Source: Stratiolaelaps scimitus
Lineage: Eukaryota > Arthropoda > Arachnida > Mesostigmata > Laelapidae
Length of the DNA: 64,000 bases
NCBI GenBank assembly: GCA_019614645.1
Contig: JABWDB010000021.1
Location: forward strand, 3,782,001-3,846,000
Reading direction: 5' to 3'
Made by a program: the position numbers and the translations under genes. Below the pieces are notes generated by a model that saw nothing but the letters and a program-made list of their open reading frames with translations, was not told the origin of the DNA and did no database searches. Positions 13,509 through 27,414 of this stretch are shown here, in pieces; position 1 is the stretch's first letter, and each line of letters opens with the position of its first letter.

Positions 13509-16500
13509 AGGCCTTCTGTCAATCTGCCCCATTTTCCCTATAACGTAAGTTCTGATTGTGATTGCATCATTGTAGTACTATGCTGCCACCCACGAATTGG
13601 CAAAGCGAGACCAGATGCGCATTAGCACAGGGTAAAACCGAGCCCAACTTGCCGAGTTAGTTCGGTAAGGAGAAAGAAACTATCACTTCAGTATTCAATC
13701 GCCAATGATAGGTACACCGTAGAATATTCCTGGCATGGACGGAATCTGTGAAGGCAGGGAGGCACTAGCCTGTCGTCGAACCTAATGTGTACTTGTTAAG
13801 ATATATTGCCGCACGTCAACGCCACTGTCGGCAGCACTTTGGCGTTTGCGAGCCAACCGCGGCGTGATTTTCGCTCGGTGGAGTCGCAAAAGTGCGCAAA
13901 AAGTCTCCACTAAAATAATTGTAGGATTACGATGCCACCAGTAATACGCACCCCAGATTTTCGCGTAGTCTTTAGAAGGGGAGGTGTCAGGCATCGTTTC
14001 GTTCGTTGAGTTACGAAGCGGGTGGCTCGCCTCACCAATAGACCAGTGACATTCTCCGGGGAGCACAACCAAGAGGATTGCTCTATCACTTGTAGCAATT
14101 CACGTATCAACAATAACGGGAAAAACTGCTAGAAATATACAGCGTTTTGATTGTGTGTCACTTAATGCATATGATCGATCAGGTATTTCAGTTGTCAGCT
14201 AAAAATAGCGTCACTACTGGAGTCCAGGCAGCTGGAATCTCACCTGGACATTGGACCGATCAGATCATTTGTTTCGGCGTTCAATATTGCGGTTCTGCAT
14301 TTCAGATGTTTGTCATCCTGATCACGTAGTTACTCAGCGTAGAGGTTACATTGTAGCGAATATGTACGCCGTACTCATACGATGACGATAACAATGGCTC
14401 GTATTGCCAAACGGTGTCTGTTGCCATATTATTATTATATTAGATGGCCCGAATACATCGGAGTCGAGCCATCCTCTCAAAAGTGTCAAGGTTCACAAAC
14501 AGCCCTGTATGAGTCCTGTAGGCAATCGCTGGCAGTGCTGTTATGTTAGCTAGCTAGGCGGCAAGACCAACCGCCTCCGCGTGTGCAACGCTAAGCAAGT
14601 CTGTCGGCAGGCTGGTTGCGTGAGATTTTTGGCCAATTCATCTTCGTGATCGAAGTGCAGTGGCAATACGAAGGCAATAGCCACCGACCATGCTAGAAGA
14701 TGATGTTAGTTGTTAGTAAGAGGCCAGACTCGGCCCGCAGCCTGCTGATAGTTCTTTTTGCGCTACTTTACGATCGTCGCTGCTACGAAATCTGTTCGGA
14801 GGAATTTGTCACCCGGGGCCATCGCACACACCGAAACGAAGAGTCGCAGATCGACGCCTTGGAACCTCGTTCCTCACCTCCGGTATTGCCGACCCCATAT
14901 ATGCCGAATGGGAAAAGATCAGTGCCACTAAACAGGCGCTGAACGCCGAACGAAATGAGGGTGCTCGCTCGGAGGAGGTAACAACAACGATGAACTTTCC
15001 GCCGCCTCTCTGAACACTCTTACAAATATATTTCGTAACGACGAAACGAAGGCGGAGACGAGCAGGCCTACAGTTGGACCACACTCGTGTCGCATCCTAT
15101 AATTTGTTATGCTTGGAGGTGTTGGAGGAGACTGGCGATGAAGAATGAGAGACCCTGAAGTGATAATGGCCGATACAGGGCGGCTCCGATTCTGGCTCAC
15201 TAACAACACTAACAAGCTAACTGGAGATCGATATGTCAAATGGCCCATATCATTCCACTGCTACCCAGCCTGTATCACTGGCGTTGACTGCATCTTCACA
15301 AAGATACAAAAATGAGTTACTGCTAAGACTGAATCTAGTTGAACAGCATAGTTTAATTTCAGTTGTGTTCTAAAATGAAGAGACCTGTTTGACATATGTA
15401 AACATATGCCTGAGCTGAATCTCCTTTGTTTAGATATTGTATCTATGTATAGGGCGCCAATGCGTCGTTGCAATGTCAGCTTCGTCTCATGATCTCGAGA
15501 TAGCAATGTAAAGTGTGCCTCGTAATATGAAGACGTCTTATTCTTCAAGTTTTTCCACCATTGGGGGGCCTGGTAGATAGCTTCACAGGTTGGATAGACT
15601 CAGATATCAGCTCTAAGCAACAAATTAATGCATTAAATGCAACAAGTGTATTTATCTACAAGTGTACACGACGGCGTGTAGCTAACAGAAGTGCAACGAC
15701 CAACGTTCGAGCAGAGAGCGAACTAGGCGATCGAGAAGGCCGACCCCCGCTTGGCTCATGTTTGCTCTCGCAGGCGGCGCCGATAACGCAGTCAGTCAGT
15801 CAGTGTGCACTAGTTTACAGCGTTGAATGGAGGGAGAGTCTTCAGAAGCAACTCTTTCGCCCTATCGAACCTACAACCTTCGAAGCTCGGCTTAGACAGG
15901 GCTTGGATCGGCGTTTGTCGTCTTTCCCTCTCGCGTTCTCGAGCTCAGACGGGACAACCCCTGCGTCAATCGTTTCACTCACCGCCGTCTGTTAGCTAAG
16001 AGCTCCCTGTTTCGTCCCGGTGCTCTCCCCCGACATCGCCTACGCACACAGGCACATATAGAGCATCATCTTGACCCTAGAGCAGCAGCCGTAGCAGCTG
16101 CTTCTGCTCGGACGACTGCTATCAACATGTCCGGTTGTATGTGGGTGCGTGTGCGAGTTTCTCGACGGTCTTCACAAACGAGAAACAAGGAAGAGGACAC
16201 CGCTGTGGATGATGACAAAGGCCGAGGGCTCAGGGCGGGGCGAGCCAAAACGGGAAGCCTGCGTACGTATATGCAACATCCAACAGTTACACTCAACAGA
16301 TCACTCTCGATCCGGTCTAGCCGCTAAGGACAGCAGCTTCAGCTAGCTCGAAAACTTCACAATTAGACGGAGTTGGAGAGACAGAGACACCAAGCTTGAG
16401 AAGTCATTCGACTGACTTTACATCAGAACTCACCTACAAGAGACAAAATATTTTACTGCGAAACGGCCTGTTCTCGTTGTGTACGGAAAATTTGGATGAA

Positions 16501-19403
16501 GGTTGGAGGAAGGTTTTGAATGTTGGCAATAGATGAGCGGATATGAAGTGTAGTGATATTCACTCCAAGCAAAGATAACTGCGCGCCGAGATTATTTGAA
16601 GATCCCAACAGATTCTAAAAATAAATACTTCCCCTTCATTAGCTGGGGATCGAGTCCAAATAACTACCCTTCCTACCTGCGGTGTCTTGTTCGCGTGTAG
16701 ATTATTGATTACGGCCACAAACAAACAATGGCGCTCTCACTCCTAGCTTTAGCGAACACTCAATGCGATCTGCAGTGGTTATCGAAACGTGGCCGACATT
16801 CGACTGACGAAAGCCTCTCGTGCACGCTGCCTATTATAATTCCACAATACACGATTCCATTTCTATGGTCCTGTAGAGGGAAAAATGGTCGACATCCCTC
16901 ACCTGCGTGGAGCAGATTCAATACTTAATATGGTAGTATCTAAATGTACATCCCATTTCGAAACACTGTGTGCTATAAGCAACCCAGAGATATTCCTTGT
17001 CCGACACGGTGGCCGGGGGTGGGTGCGCTTCCAAAAGCGCTGCTGTATCCCGTCCTTGACTGCGCTCTATCGGTGTTGACTGCGATCCTTGAGCTAGCCA
17101 AGTGGTAACATTGAGACCCCACTATCTAGAGTGGCCGGACTGTCGTCTAAGTGCGCGATATATTAGCGCGCGCTACTGTTGACAACATCTCGTCGTCTTT
17201 GCGTCGGGCCGGCGTCGTGTCGTCTTAAAGACACTCTTGCCTCCACTTTCTTCCTCCCACCTCCAACAGCGTCCAACAAAGAGCCGCCGCCATTGAGCGG
17301 AGCGGGGATCAGCCCAGCCGACGGGGATAGGACCTGACCGGCTCAAGCTCGCACCCCGACACAGAGACACGTAGACACACACACACATGCCGGTTTCTAA
17401 AAAGCTTCCTGATGAATGCCGCCGCTTAGCAGCGGGCGATGGGAGATGGTGTCTCTCGCCCCAAGCTGACGGCGGCGGCTACGAGAATGACGGTTAAGGA
17501 ATAAGAGCGTCTTGTTCTTATTGATGAGCAGTAATGTCCACATAATGGAATATCCGGAATGGCCTCGTAGAATAAAGAAAAAGACAGAGAGACAGGAAGA
17601 GAAGCAGAGACAAGACGGACGCGCGTTCGGTTTACCAGGAGAGCAAACAGTCACTACCGTGCGTCCGTGAGTGGGCCACAGAGAAGGAGCCAAAACGGTT
17701 GAGAGAGGGGGAATGAGAGGAACGGCCCCATTGAAGACGAAGACACTCAGACGGGCGTATCCTACGGAAAGGAGACCGTTGAGGATGCCAATCTACGACG
17801 AGGAAAAAGCGTCGGGAAGAGAGGGAGGGAGTGTAAGGGAGAAGGGCCAGGGCAGAGGGGAAATGAGGAACACGCTGAAAGAAGGGAACCATGGGCAACA
17901 GGGCTCGAGAATGTTAATGACCCTCTCGTCATTCCTCTAGTCATGCCCTAGAGGGTATGGGCCTCAATGCTAAATAGAACCACTTGCTAAAGGGACTGGA
18001 GCGCTGAGACTGTTTCAGGTCTTGAGGAGGTTGTGGCACCTTGTACAGGCGTGTGCCTGGTTATAGCGTCCGTACGTAAAGGAACTATTGGATACCATCA
18101 CATACGGTGATGCTGACAAGTGGGTTCGCCTAATTTGGCGAAGAAGCTATTTACGCTATATGTAACAACACTCAGCCTGATCAGAATTCTTCTTGTTTGA
18201 AGATCGCCTGTTACTTCAATATCAATGCGTGATTGAAAAATTCACGATTATTTGGTACGAGGCAGAGAGGATAAACCTGAATCTTTGGGCTTATATTCAG
18301 AACAATATTTAAGAAAAAAATCAAATCACTTGCTACCTCAAAAGCTATCAAACAAGCAAAACGAGCAGGTAATTCTGGATTAGAATATTCTTTTTTAGAC
18401 CATTTGCACCAGATAATTGCTCTATACAATATCTATCATGCCTAGATGTCTAATCAATATTTACTAGTTAATTGTGCCGCCCCCAGCGCATCCGTAAGCT
18501 CTTCGTGGATCTATCCAGTTAAATCTTCTTCGCGCCCTAGCGCAGAGCAATCGATAAGCACCGCCATCCTGACCACCACCCGTTTTAGCCAATTGCCAAT
18601 GGCTCGTTTATATCGATGAGTATCGTTGGGGAGTTGGAGGCAGGAAGAAGGGGCTGGGCCTTCTTCGGGTACAGGGCCCGAAGGCACATCACAGATTCGC
18701 GTGGTCGACGTAGTCGCCTACGCGTATACCACGTAGCCACTAGCAGCTGCTTGCAGCGATATTGTGCGCCGATATCGTGAGGCGACAGGCTGCCTTTGTC
18801 GCTGCTCGAAGCGGTAGGGGCTCGCCGAGATCTGGTGCAACTTCAGCTGTCAACCGTGCCGTAGCACTGCGATATTTGTGGCGATTCCGATAACCCCATC
18901 CCTCGTTCCCCTGAGCTCGACGGCGACGGCGTCCGTTGGACAGCGGACGACAGACGACAGAGCGCGGCGTTGCTCCACCACAAACCTGTTCAGTTGGCTT
19001 CACTCGAGAAAGCGGCTGCCCTCGATGTTACTTCTGCTGTTGTTATTGTTGTTGTCGAGACCAGCTCGAAGCAACTGCCTTGCGACACCCCACTTCGATT
19101 CGATAGCGTCGATACATTCGCGGCGACGCTAGGAGCGATACAGCCCAATGTTTCGGCGTGCGACAAATAGACAAGCATCTGTCTCGCCACGGCTGTGCAC
19201 ACCAGTCGTCGATTGTATCGTCAAAACGACGATGCCGTGAAACACGGAACGCCGCCGATTGTGTTCGAGCCGATACAACTGCCAACCGTCTCCGGCCTTC
19301 AACCCCATCATACTGTTTGAATTTGGCGTAACTGGCTTCGATTTTTATAGTAGATGACAATGATCTATAATAATTTCCCTTATTTTTTTGTTCGTTATTT
19401 CAG
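13509..19403. other. No secure gene seen
   Basis: Mixed sequence between a SINE copy and a possible untranslated exon. GC-rich patches at 15.7-16.3 and 17.2-17.9 kb alternate with AT-richer spacer. The longest frame here (15561-15995) has no recognisable protein character. Confidence 0.55.
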
Positions 19404-19467
19404 TTGAGCAGCAAAAAGACGAACTCTTTTTAATATGCACATAGTAGAGTATAGTAGTAAACTGCAG
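19404..19467 (+). other. Possible untranslated or non-coding-RNA exon
   Basis: Strong splice-like signals bound this 64-base block: an acceptor with a long T-rich tract ending GTTATTTCAG and a CTGCAG/GTATGT donor. All three forward frames contain a stop within it, so if it is spliced it would be a 5' untranslated exon, a poison exon or part of a non-coding RNA. No transcript evidence is available from the sequence. Confidence 0.2.
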
Positions 19468-20453
19468 GTATGTTCATACATACCTTTTGGCCCACGGGCG
19501 AATGTGCGAAAGCAAACTTCGTCGTCATTGAAGAAAATAAAGAGAAAGAAGATGGAGCCTGAGCACGATTGAGACGTCATAATGTTGGCGTTGTCCTCTG
19601 ACGCCTATTGTCCTCTGCACGTGCTCGGAACGAAACGCGCGGGCACACGATTGAATGGCTGTCAACATCGGCGATGCGGCATAATGGCACTTTATGGAGG
19701 GACATTGACGTCTCAGAAACTACCCCACAGAATATCAGCAGAGTTTGCGCCGGCTTGTGGGGACCATATTCGGCATTTGTTTGCTCTTCTCTCCTTGTCG
19801 TTGCTGCACGCCAGCGAATCACTGTATCACCTCCCGCGAGAACCATCCTCCTTCGGCAGTCCTTGCTTTCCCTAGTCGCCTTCCAATCAAAGAGCGCGGG
19901 GAGCCGGCAACTCAATTCAAAATCGATTTGCGCAAATCTCTCGTCAAAACTCCGCCCGCCTGAGAATCATGTGGAGCAGAGGCAGGATAGGAATCGCTGA
20001 CACTCGTAGATTTCCACAAGGGCAGCCGTAGAGCCACACTATTCCTGCTTCGTAGTGTTGTATTATAGTAAGTGAACATAAACGCCACTCCCTTCTATTT
20101 GCTCTCAGCATTTGTCGCACATAACGCCACATATCCGCGCGGCCTTATTCCAGTGGAACGTTCGGTCAGTTATGCGCACCTTCTATCAACATAACGTATC
20201 GTGGAAACGCTTCTCGCGTTCTTCGTTTTCGGAGAAGGTCCCCATGTGAACAGATGAAGCCAGGAGGCAAGGAGGACGAGAGAACTCGAAATCGCCGCGT
20301 TGAGGGATGAGTGCTGTCCAGCGTGACGGCCAACCGTCGGAGACATTAAGGACCATTAGCTACGAACCCAGAGGCAGAGGTAGGACAGGACACTGAATGG
20401 TACGCAGATATAACGGTTGAAGCCGCAAGCACAACCGCACATGCACATTGACA

Positions 20454-20504
20454 GGACGGCGACGACGACGGCGGCGACGACGACGGCGGCGGCGGCGACG
20501 ACGA
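20454..20504. repeat. GAC/GGC compound triplet repeat
   Basis: Alternating blocks of GAC and GGC triplets. Frames through it read runs of Asp, Gly, Ala, Ser or Pro without any recognisable protein context, so it is treated as simple sequence. Confidence 0.9.
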
Positions 20505-23500
20505 ATGTTGGCGCAAAGACGTTAACACCTCGATCTGGCTGAGAGCGAACTGAAAACGCACTTGGCTAGGTCATATGAAAACCGCTGGGATCTCGAGAAG
20601 AGGAGGGTGTTACTGATGCCCCTGCTACTGGGCCCTATTTTCGCGCAGCCCTTAAGTAAAAGAAACTTCCATTGTAACCATTCCCAATCTAGGGGAGAAT
20701 TTTTTTGTTCAGAGAAGGATCGGGGGAGGGAGAGGAAAAGAGAGAGAGGGAGAGGGGGATTGCTGTCGCACCTTCGGCTGGGCGTAAATCTACTACTAGC
20801 ATCCCTCTCAAATAAATACATCACTCATACGTTCGAAGGGGCCTTAATGGTTAGAGCCTCCCCACCCCACCGGACACGACTTGCCAATGGAGAATAAGAG
20901 GGGATCGAGGTGTAGGAAAGGCATGGCAGATTGAGCCCCCTATGACAAAATTGTAAAACAGCTGTAGACGATTCCTTACCAGACTGTTGACAAGAATCTA
21001 ACATATTTTACACACCGTCGAGATGTATAATACATTAGAAGAGGTATTCTCCACAACAGGGGCGAATGGGGACAAAAAAAATGAGACAAAAAATACGAAA
21101 TACGAACCTTGAGAACAACCGTTCGTGTGGGGAACAAATACACCGGCGCGTTCCCCCAGATACCTTTAACTTTTAGTGTAACAGTAACTTAGAGCTATTC
21201 ACTAATTTTACGATAACAAGAAACCATTTCATAGTCTACGTCTTTGTGTAACCTTACGAGGTGTAAATATATGCGGCAGTAATGATTGTGTACGATGAAG
21301 CCCATAAGAGATATCACTACAGTAGTATTTATGTTTACCTAGCTAGACAATTGATTGTCGTTGGCAGAAAAAGCAATTCATTAGCAACCATGCCGTCAAT
21401 AGCTCAAGGTCTAGATAGATAACTTAGATCGGTAGATAGCCACCATTCCAGTAGCAGTGGCTGGCAATCGCAAGCATTAATTTGCCTTTGAATTAAATCC
21501 TTAATCATAATGCCCGTCAGTGTAGTCTCTAGTTTTCCATTTACTATGCCACCGGTACGTGCCGGCAAAATGACTAAAATTCATATCAATGCTATCTACA
21601 AGATTTTTCCATCGCCGAAAGTTCCAGCTGCCCATAGCTAATATCGCATGATCACTGTTGTACTCCCTATGTTTGTGACGCAGTCGCTAACGCGCGTTGG
21701 ATGACTTTAGATCTTCTCCTTTTTCTGTCCGTCTGCTCCGTATCTTCAACTCGTTTTCGTGGATTGCTGTCGCCTTTGCTTTGCTCGTTGATGATTTTCT
21801 TAGATGTGTACTTGCTAGGGTGCTGGCCTGTCTTTGTTGTCAGGTCGCCTTGGCTGTAGTTGTCCCAGCCGACGAGAAGTGAAAGAAATGAAAAGTGAAT
21901 CGCGGAGAACTGTGTTATAGCAGACAGGCCTGCCGCGATATAAGCGAGTGGCCTCACTCATCATGTCCTAAGGATGAGTGGGAAAGAGGAGCACAGTGTA
22001 GGACGAGGAGTGTTGTGTTGTGATGTCTCGGTTGCGGTTGCCCCTCTCGGTGTTGGTGTATCTAGAGTATCTGGTGATATATTAGAGTTGGAGTGGGTCG
22101 ACTCCTCGACCTCCGGGTCAGGCCAACGGGAACCGACGGAACCACTCGCCTCCTCCTCCTCCTCCTCCGCTGCTGCCGCCGCCGCCGCCGCTACTACATC
22201 ATCCGGTCAGTCTTCCGTTACAGCTTGAGCTAAGTAGCGAGTGAGTGAGACGGATAGAGGGGGTGCTAGAGCTGCCGCTGCTGCTGCTCCTCCTACTGAC
22301 GCCGCCGCTGCTGAGACTGCAATGAGAGCGAACTGCAGCTCAGCAGATGAACTAAGTAAGTCCAACCACAAACTGGAGGGAAAATTTGAGAGGAAGGAGA
22401 GAGCGAGTGCCAAATCGCACACGAAAGTAAGAAAACTAGAGGAGACAATTCTTACAGCAACTCTGCCTGGGCTGCTGCTGCTGCTGCAGCGGCTACATTC
22501 TAACCTCTGAGAACTACAACGACGGTAGCACAACAAGAGTGTCAAAGGACAGCTTGATCTAAGTAAGAAGCGATGTCACTGCCTCTTCCTTCATCAAGAA
22601 CTCATGCCAGTGATGACGCCTAGTAAAAGTGAACGGACGCTTTTTTGTTGCAGTGGTCGTAGTAGCCCACTACGGGTGCAAAAGCGCACGGTGGCTTTCA
22701 ACTCGTCATTTCCTCATGTAGGCGCTTCTGCGCGTTCATCACTCTCCTTTCTCTCTCTCTCCCCCCTTTCCCTGTTCAAATGCTCTCATCTTTCCATTGA
22801 ACTTCCTGCCGTAGCGCGGCGTACAACTGCTGCTTTTTGCAGATTTTGGCGCTAGCACGCAGCGAGATTCTTCACGTCCCAAAAAAGAACGGGATTCTCT
22901 GTTCCGTTCCCGCTCCCGATTGACACCAAATTCGCACCTTTGCAGAAGAGATCTAAAATCGCCCACCCCGTCGAACTGACTCCCCTCACCCTAACTCCCC
23001 TAACGATGGGTGTGGTTCCGTGTGGCTGCTACCAAGCTACGCTCCTATTCCTACGACGACGCACAACCTACCATTCCTGCTGCTGCTGCGGCTCCTCTAA
23101 TCAGCGGACCCTCAATCCCTGACCTCTCGGTCGACTGGCCGGCCCTTTTCTCAGCGACCACCACCATCACCTCGTGGCCCGTTGGTGGCTGGCCCCGGGA
23201 GCTTGGCTGCTGCTGCTGCTACTGCCACTGGCGGCAGAGGACGACCTGTCGTTTTTTAAACGATAGCCAAGTGGGCGGGAGTTAGGCAAGAAACAGAGGA
23301 GTCAGGGCTGCGTACAGAGGCAGCGGCACCGGCAGCAGCAGCAGCGATGCCTAGGTATACCTGAGGGTGGCCACCCATTTTGGCCGGGTGCTGGCTGTGC
23401 ATTTGGGATGGTGAACAGCTTTTTCGGGATTTACTCAGAGCGGTTGGCCTGCTGCTGGGCCGCTCACCCAGCCCAGCCCGGGGGTGCTAGCGGGTACTCG

Positions 23501-26500
23501 CGCTGCCTAGATCTGTTCGTCCACGGCAGCACCCTGCTGCACTCAGATACAAACTCAAACCTCGGCCTATACCCGCGACCCCTTCCTCAGGCGTTGCCCA
23601 CCTTGGGCGCTCACGACAGCCGATCACGCCACCCGTTGCCGGCGCCCAGTGATCCTCCAGCAGACCCAACCGACACTGAGCGCAGCGCCTTTAAAATGCC
23701 CCCTTCAGACAAATCTGCGTTTCCTCACACACCAGCTCTAAACTGACTTTAGCCTGAAGGCCTTCAGGAGATTGCCGACATCCTGAATAACCAACTGTGA
23801 GCATAACACTACATTACATTGCTCTTGGCATGCATGTGTTTGTTTCGCAATTGATTTGTTGTACTTTCATTAGTCATCCTTAGGGCATTTCTTAGCATTT
23901 ACCTTCACCTAGATCATGTTTAATCAAGGGAAATCTTTAATGAAACGAATTTTTTTGAGAGTATACTTACGCGCTGTAGCACGATACATATTTCACGTAA
24001 TACCGATTGTAATTTACGTACGTATGTACGGCGTGAACTCCTAAAAAGCGGAGAGTCATAGATCTGCTCGGTATATTTTAATGCGGCGTATTTTTGTGCA
24101 CATATTACCCTCATTATTTACGATAATTAACCACAAAAGAGTTTAATAATTTAATACAGGTATCTTATTGCTTGGTGTTAAGCACCTTAATTATCATTGG
24201 CTATTCGCTGAATTGGAATGCTGTCAACCGCATGATATAAATCAATGATCGAAGTTTGTCAGGCAGGTATAAAACGAACCTAATAATAAGCTACAACTTC
24301 ATGCTTGAATGTGGCTTTGATACACAAATATGACCTTGCGGAATTGCAAATTATTTCTCGTAACAGCTGAAAAGCTATATGTTCCTTTTCTGCAGTGGAA
24401 GAACAGCTTCCTGCTTATCCATGTTGGCTTTGAGTGGATTGCCAAATACCTGTGATCTTTAACCATTTCATCAAACTTGTACACGCTTGATTGGTTTTCA
24501 ATTTCATTTGCGACCACCAAACTAAGCGATCCGCAAGGTGCGTTCCACAGTTCAAACCTTTTGCTCCTCCGCAGACATTAAATTGTCAGTCTCCACGCCT
24601 CGGGGCCAGAAACTAATTACCTTAGTTCTTCTTGATGCGTCGTCATACGTCAGACACTTCTCCCAGAAGTGGCTCCTGTTTGGCGAGTCTACTACTAGTC
24701 TCTAAATTTTCTACAATCCCTTACTACGTCGGGGTTGACGCCGCAGGTGACAAGCCAGCAGATGTCCTCCATCCACCCAATAGAGCGGACGAATTCTCGT
24801 TGCGATAAGGATCTCTCGTTAATCGAGTTCGTCGTCGTCGCCACAGCTCGTCTCGATAAAAATAGACCGGAAATAAATCAGAGGACATTTGCTCACAATA
24901 TATCAAACATGTTCTTATGCTGTTTGGACCAAAAGGGATGGACTGCACTAAATGGTGTCTAATTTTGCAAAATGCATTACATCGTTGGGATATCCTTTAA
25001 CATTTTTTAGCTTTAGTTGGGGTTAAGATTAATGCAGATCTTCGTGATGGTTGCAAACCAAGAATCATGTTCAGTTACCTATGTGAAACAGCCTCGTACA
25101 GCGGAATTTCCTTAAACGCGTGTAACGATCCTCTCGATTAAGGTACCAATTGTTCAGTTCTGTCACTGTGTAATTGAAATGCAAAGAAATAGCTGAACTA
25201 TCCGGAAATTATATGCTAGGGGCAAATCGATTTAACAGCGATACTTCTTCTGGCTATTTTGTTTGCCATCTAAATTTGGATCATTTTATTGCTACTGCTA
25301 ATAAACAAAAAGCTAGTCATTGATACGGCGAAGTTAGTGATAGACACTCGATGAAGAGCTCGAAGTAGCACAGTAAAACGGCTGCAAAGAACAGTCGAGT
25401 TTTTGTCGGCTATTCTTCGAGACATTTTTGTCGAACACCAAATCTTTTCGCACAATGCTACCCCTTGCTTAGAGTTTGGTCTGCGCCAGCTGTAAATAAT
25501 GCAGTGTAATTTACCCATTAATTACAATGCGCAGAAATCTTTCCCTAGCCAATGGTGTACTTGTTCTAGCCAAGCAGGATAGGAAGTAAAGTTGAAAGTC
25601 ATGAATTGAAATTCATATCTTTATCTGACGCACAAGCAGCGACTGTAGCAGCAACATGTCGATATATCTGCAACACCCATTCGAATAGACCTCTCGATGC
25701 AATTTCATTTCAACTCCAATTGTCTCATTCTCTTTCCCACCGCAGGAATTCCCATTCATAATTTTTCGGGTAATTTACCCTTTAAACGCTCCATGTCCGT
25801 CGGGAGACGCAGATGCCCAATGGCATTTCTCATGTGGGGCTTTCCTTCCCGCTTCCTCAAAAATGCGACACCAACCCAGCTATTTTCACTCTGAGCCTTC
25901 GATCGTCCGTGGTCACAGGGCGAACAGCGCCGCCCGGACGGATAGATAGATTGATACGGCCATTCTTCGCGTCATCTTCTGAGATAGAAGCGTGCACGCT
26001 TTTTCACGCGACCACATTGTCGCCATCGTCTTTGCCAGCGAGCCGTCGGTTTGTGCAGCTGGCGGGAGGGAGCTCTTATGATTGTGGGAGGGTGGCAGTG
26101 CGCCGGAGGATGCTCGTACTCGAAGCATCGACATCTTGTGTCGTGTCTCGTCTTGTCTCGACATCCGGAGCCATCTCCGGTCCCCACCTCCCTCGCATGG
26201 CCCTTGCCCTGTGGGTACGCTTCGAGAAACTCAGTTCGAACCTTCGCTCAGTAGTAGTACTAGTGGTGGTGGTGGTGGTAGCGATTTAGAGGCCATTAGC
26301 CGAACTCTGAACTGTCTCTCTCAGTCTCAACTTTGGCCAGACTGCATCATCTTCGTTGTGCATCCTTGCTTACGTATACGTAAAGGTGTGGACGTCCACT
26401 GACCAAGAGAACTTATCTATTTGCGCTTGTTTGTCAGTAATGACGAAGCTCCAATGATCTACACGACATACCCAGTACAACGAATGTGTGTATAGTGTGG

Positions 26501-27389
26501 AACTAGCCTGATATGTTGCTCTTGTGACACTAAAAATGAATGGACATTGTTGAGTGTACATTCAGTAGTCAGAAAACACTTATCTACAATATATCCGCCG
26601 TAGAAAATATACAACATCTATAATATATCCGTCAGTAATCGCAAGTCAACGCTACAAATACGATTACAAGAAGCCAAAATACGACTCACTGTCCCAGCAA
26701 AAGTGGGTGCGCACCCTGACATCAACTGATGTGGTCGTGTGTGTGTGTGTACGTGCCTATCGTGGCAGTCAAGCGTGGTAGTTGTAGCAGTATACGAATG
26801 TAGCACCACTCGCGCGGGGGGGGGATAGATGCGTGTTTGTATCAATCTGTCTATCGTTACCTAAGCATAACGCATAAATTGTGTAGGTCTTCTTGCATGA
26901 CGACGCCGTTGTTGCAACCGCAACGACCGCCGCGTCCACCGATGCTGCCCTACAAAACCAGACTAGACAACAATGGGTCGCATGCGAGGACAAATCCGCA
27001 GGTCTCGTACGTTGTCTACTCCGTTTGTCTTCTCCGTGCCCGCCGTGTTCTTTCTGTCGTGCTGTCGTCGTTCATCGTGGCCGACCGACGGCGATGTTGT
27101 TGCAGCAACCGCCCTTATTGCAACTGTGGTTGTTGCTGTAGTAGTTGTTGTTGTCGCTGACAGCGTCTGAGATCAACAACGCGTTGTCGTTCGCGGTTGT
27201 TGCTCGGCCTGCACGCGTGGTGGGTGGCGTCGGGTTCGTCGAGTTCCTCAGCACACTTAGGTTAGGTTGGAAAAAGGAGAACAACCGGAACAGCCGAATG
27301 ACTCAGCTGTTTTTTTGTTGTCGTTCCTGTTGTTCCATGCTCTCCTTGCTGGTCATGGTCTCCTTGCTTAGTTGTGTGCGAGTGTCATT

Positions 27390-27414
27390 CTCTTTCTCTC
27401 TCTCTCTCTCTCTC
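27390..27414. repeat. (TC)n microsatellite
   Basis: Nearly pure TC run; it makes a Ser-Leu repeat in one frame that is not evidence for a protein. Confidence 0.9.
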
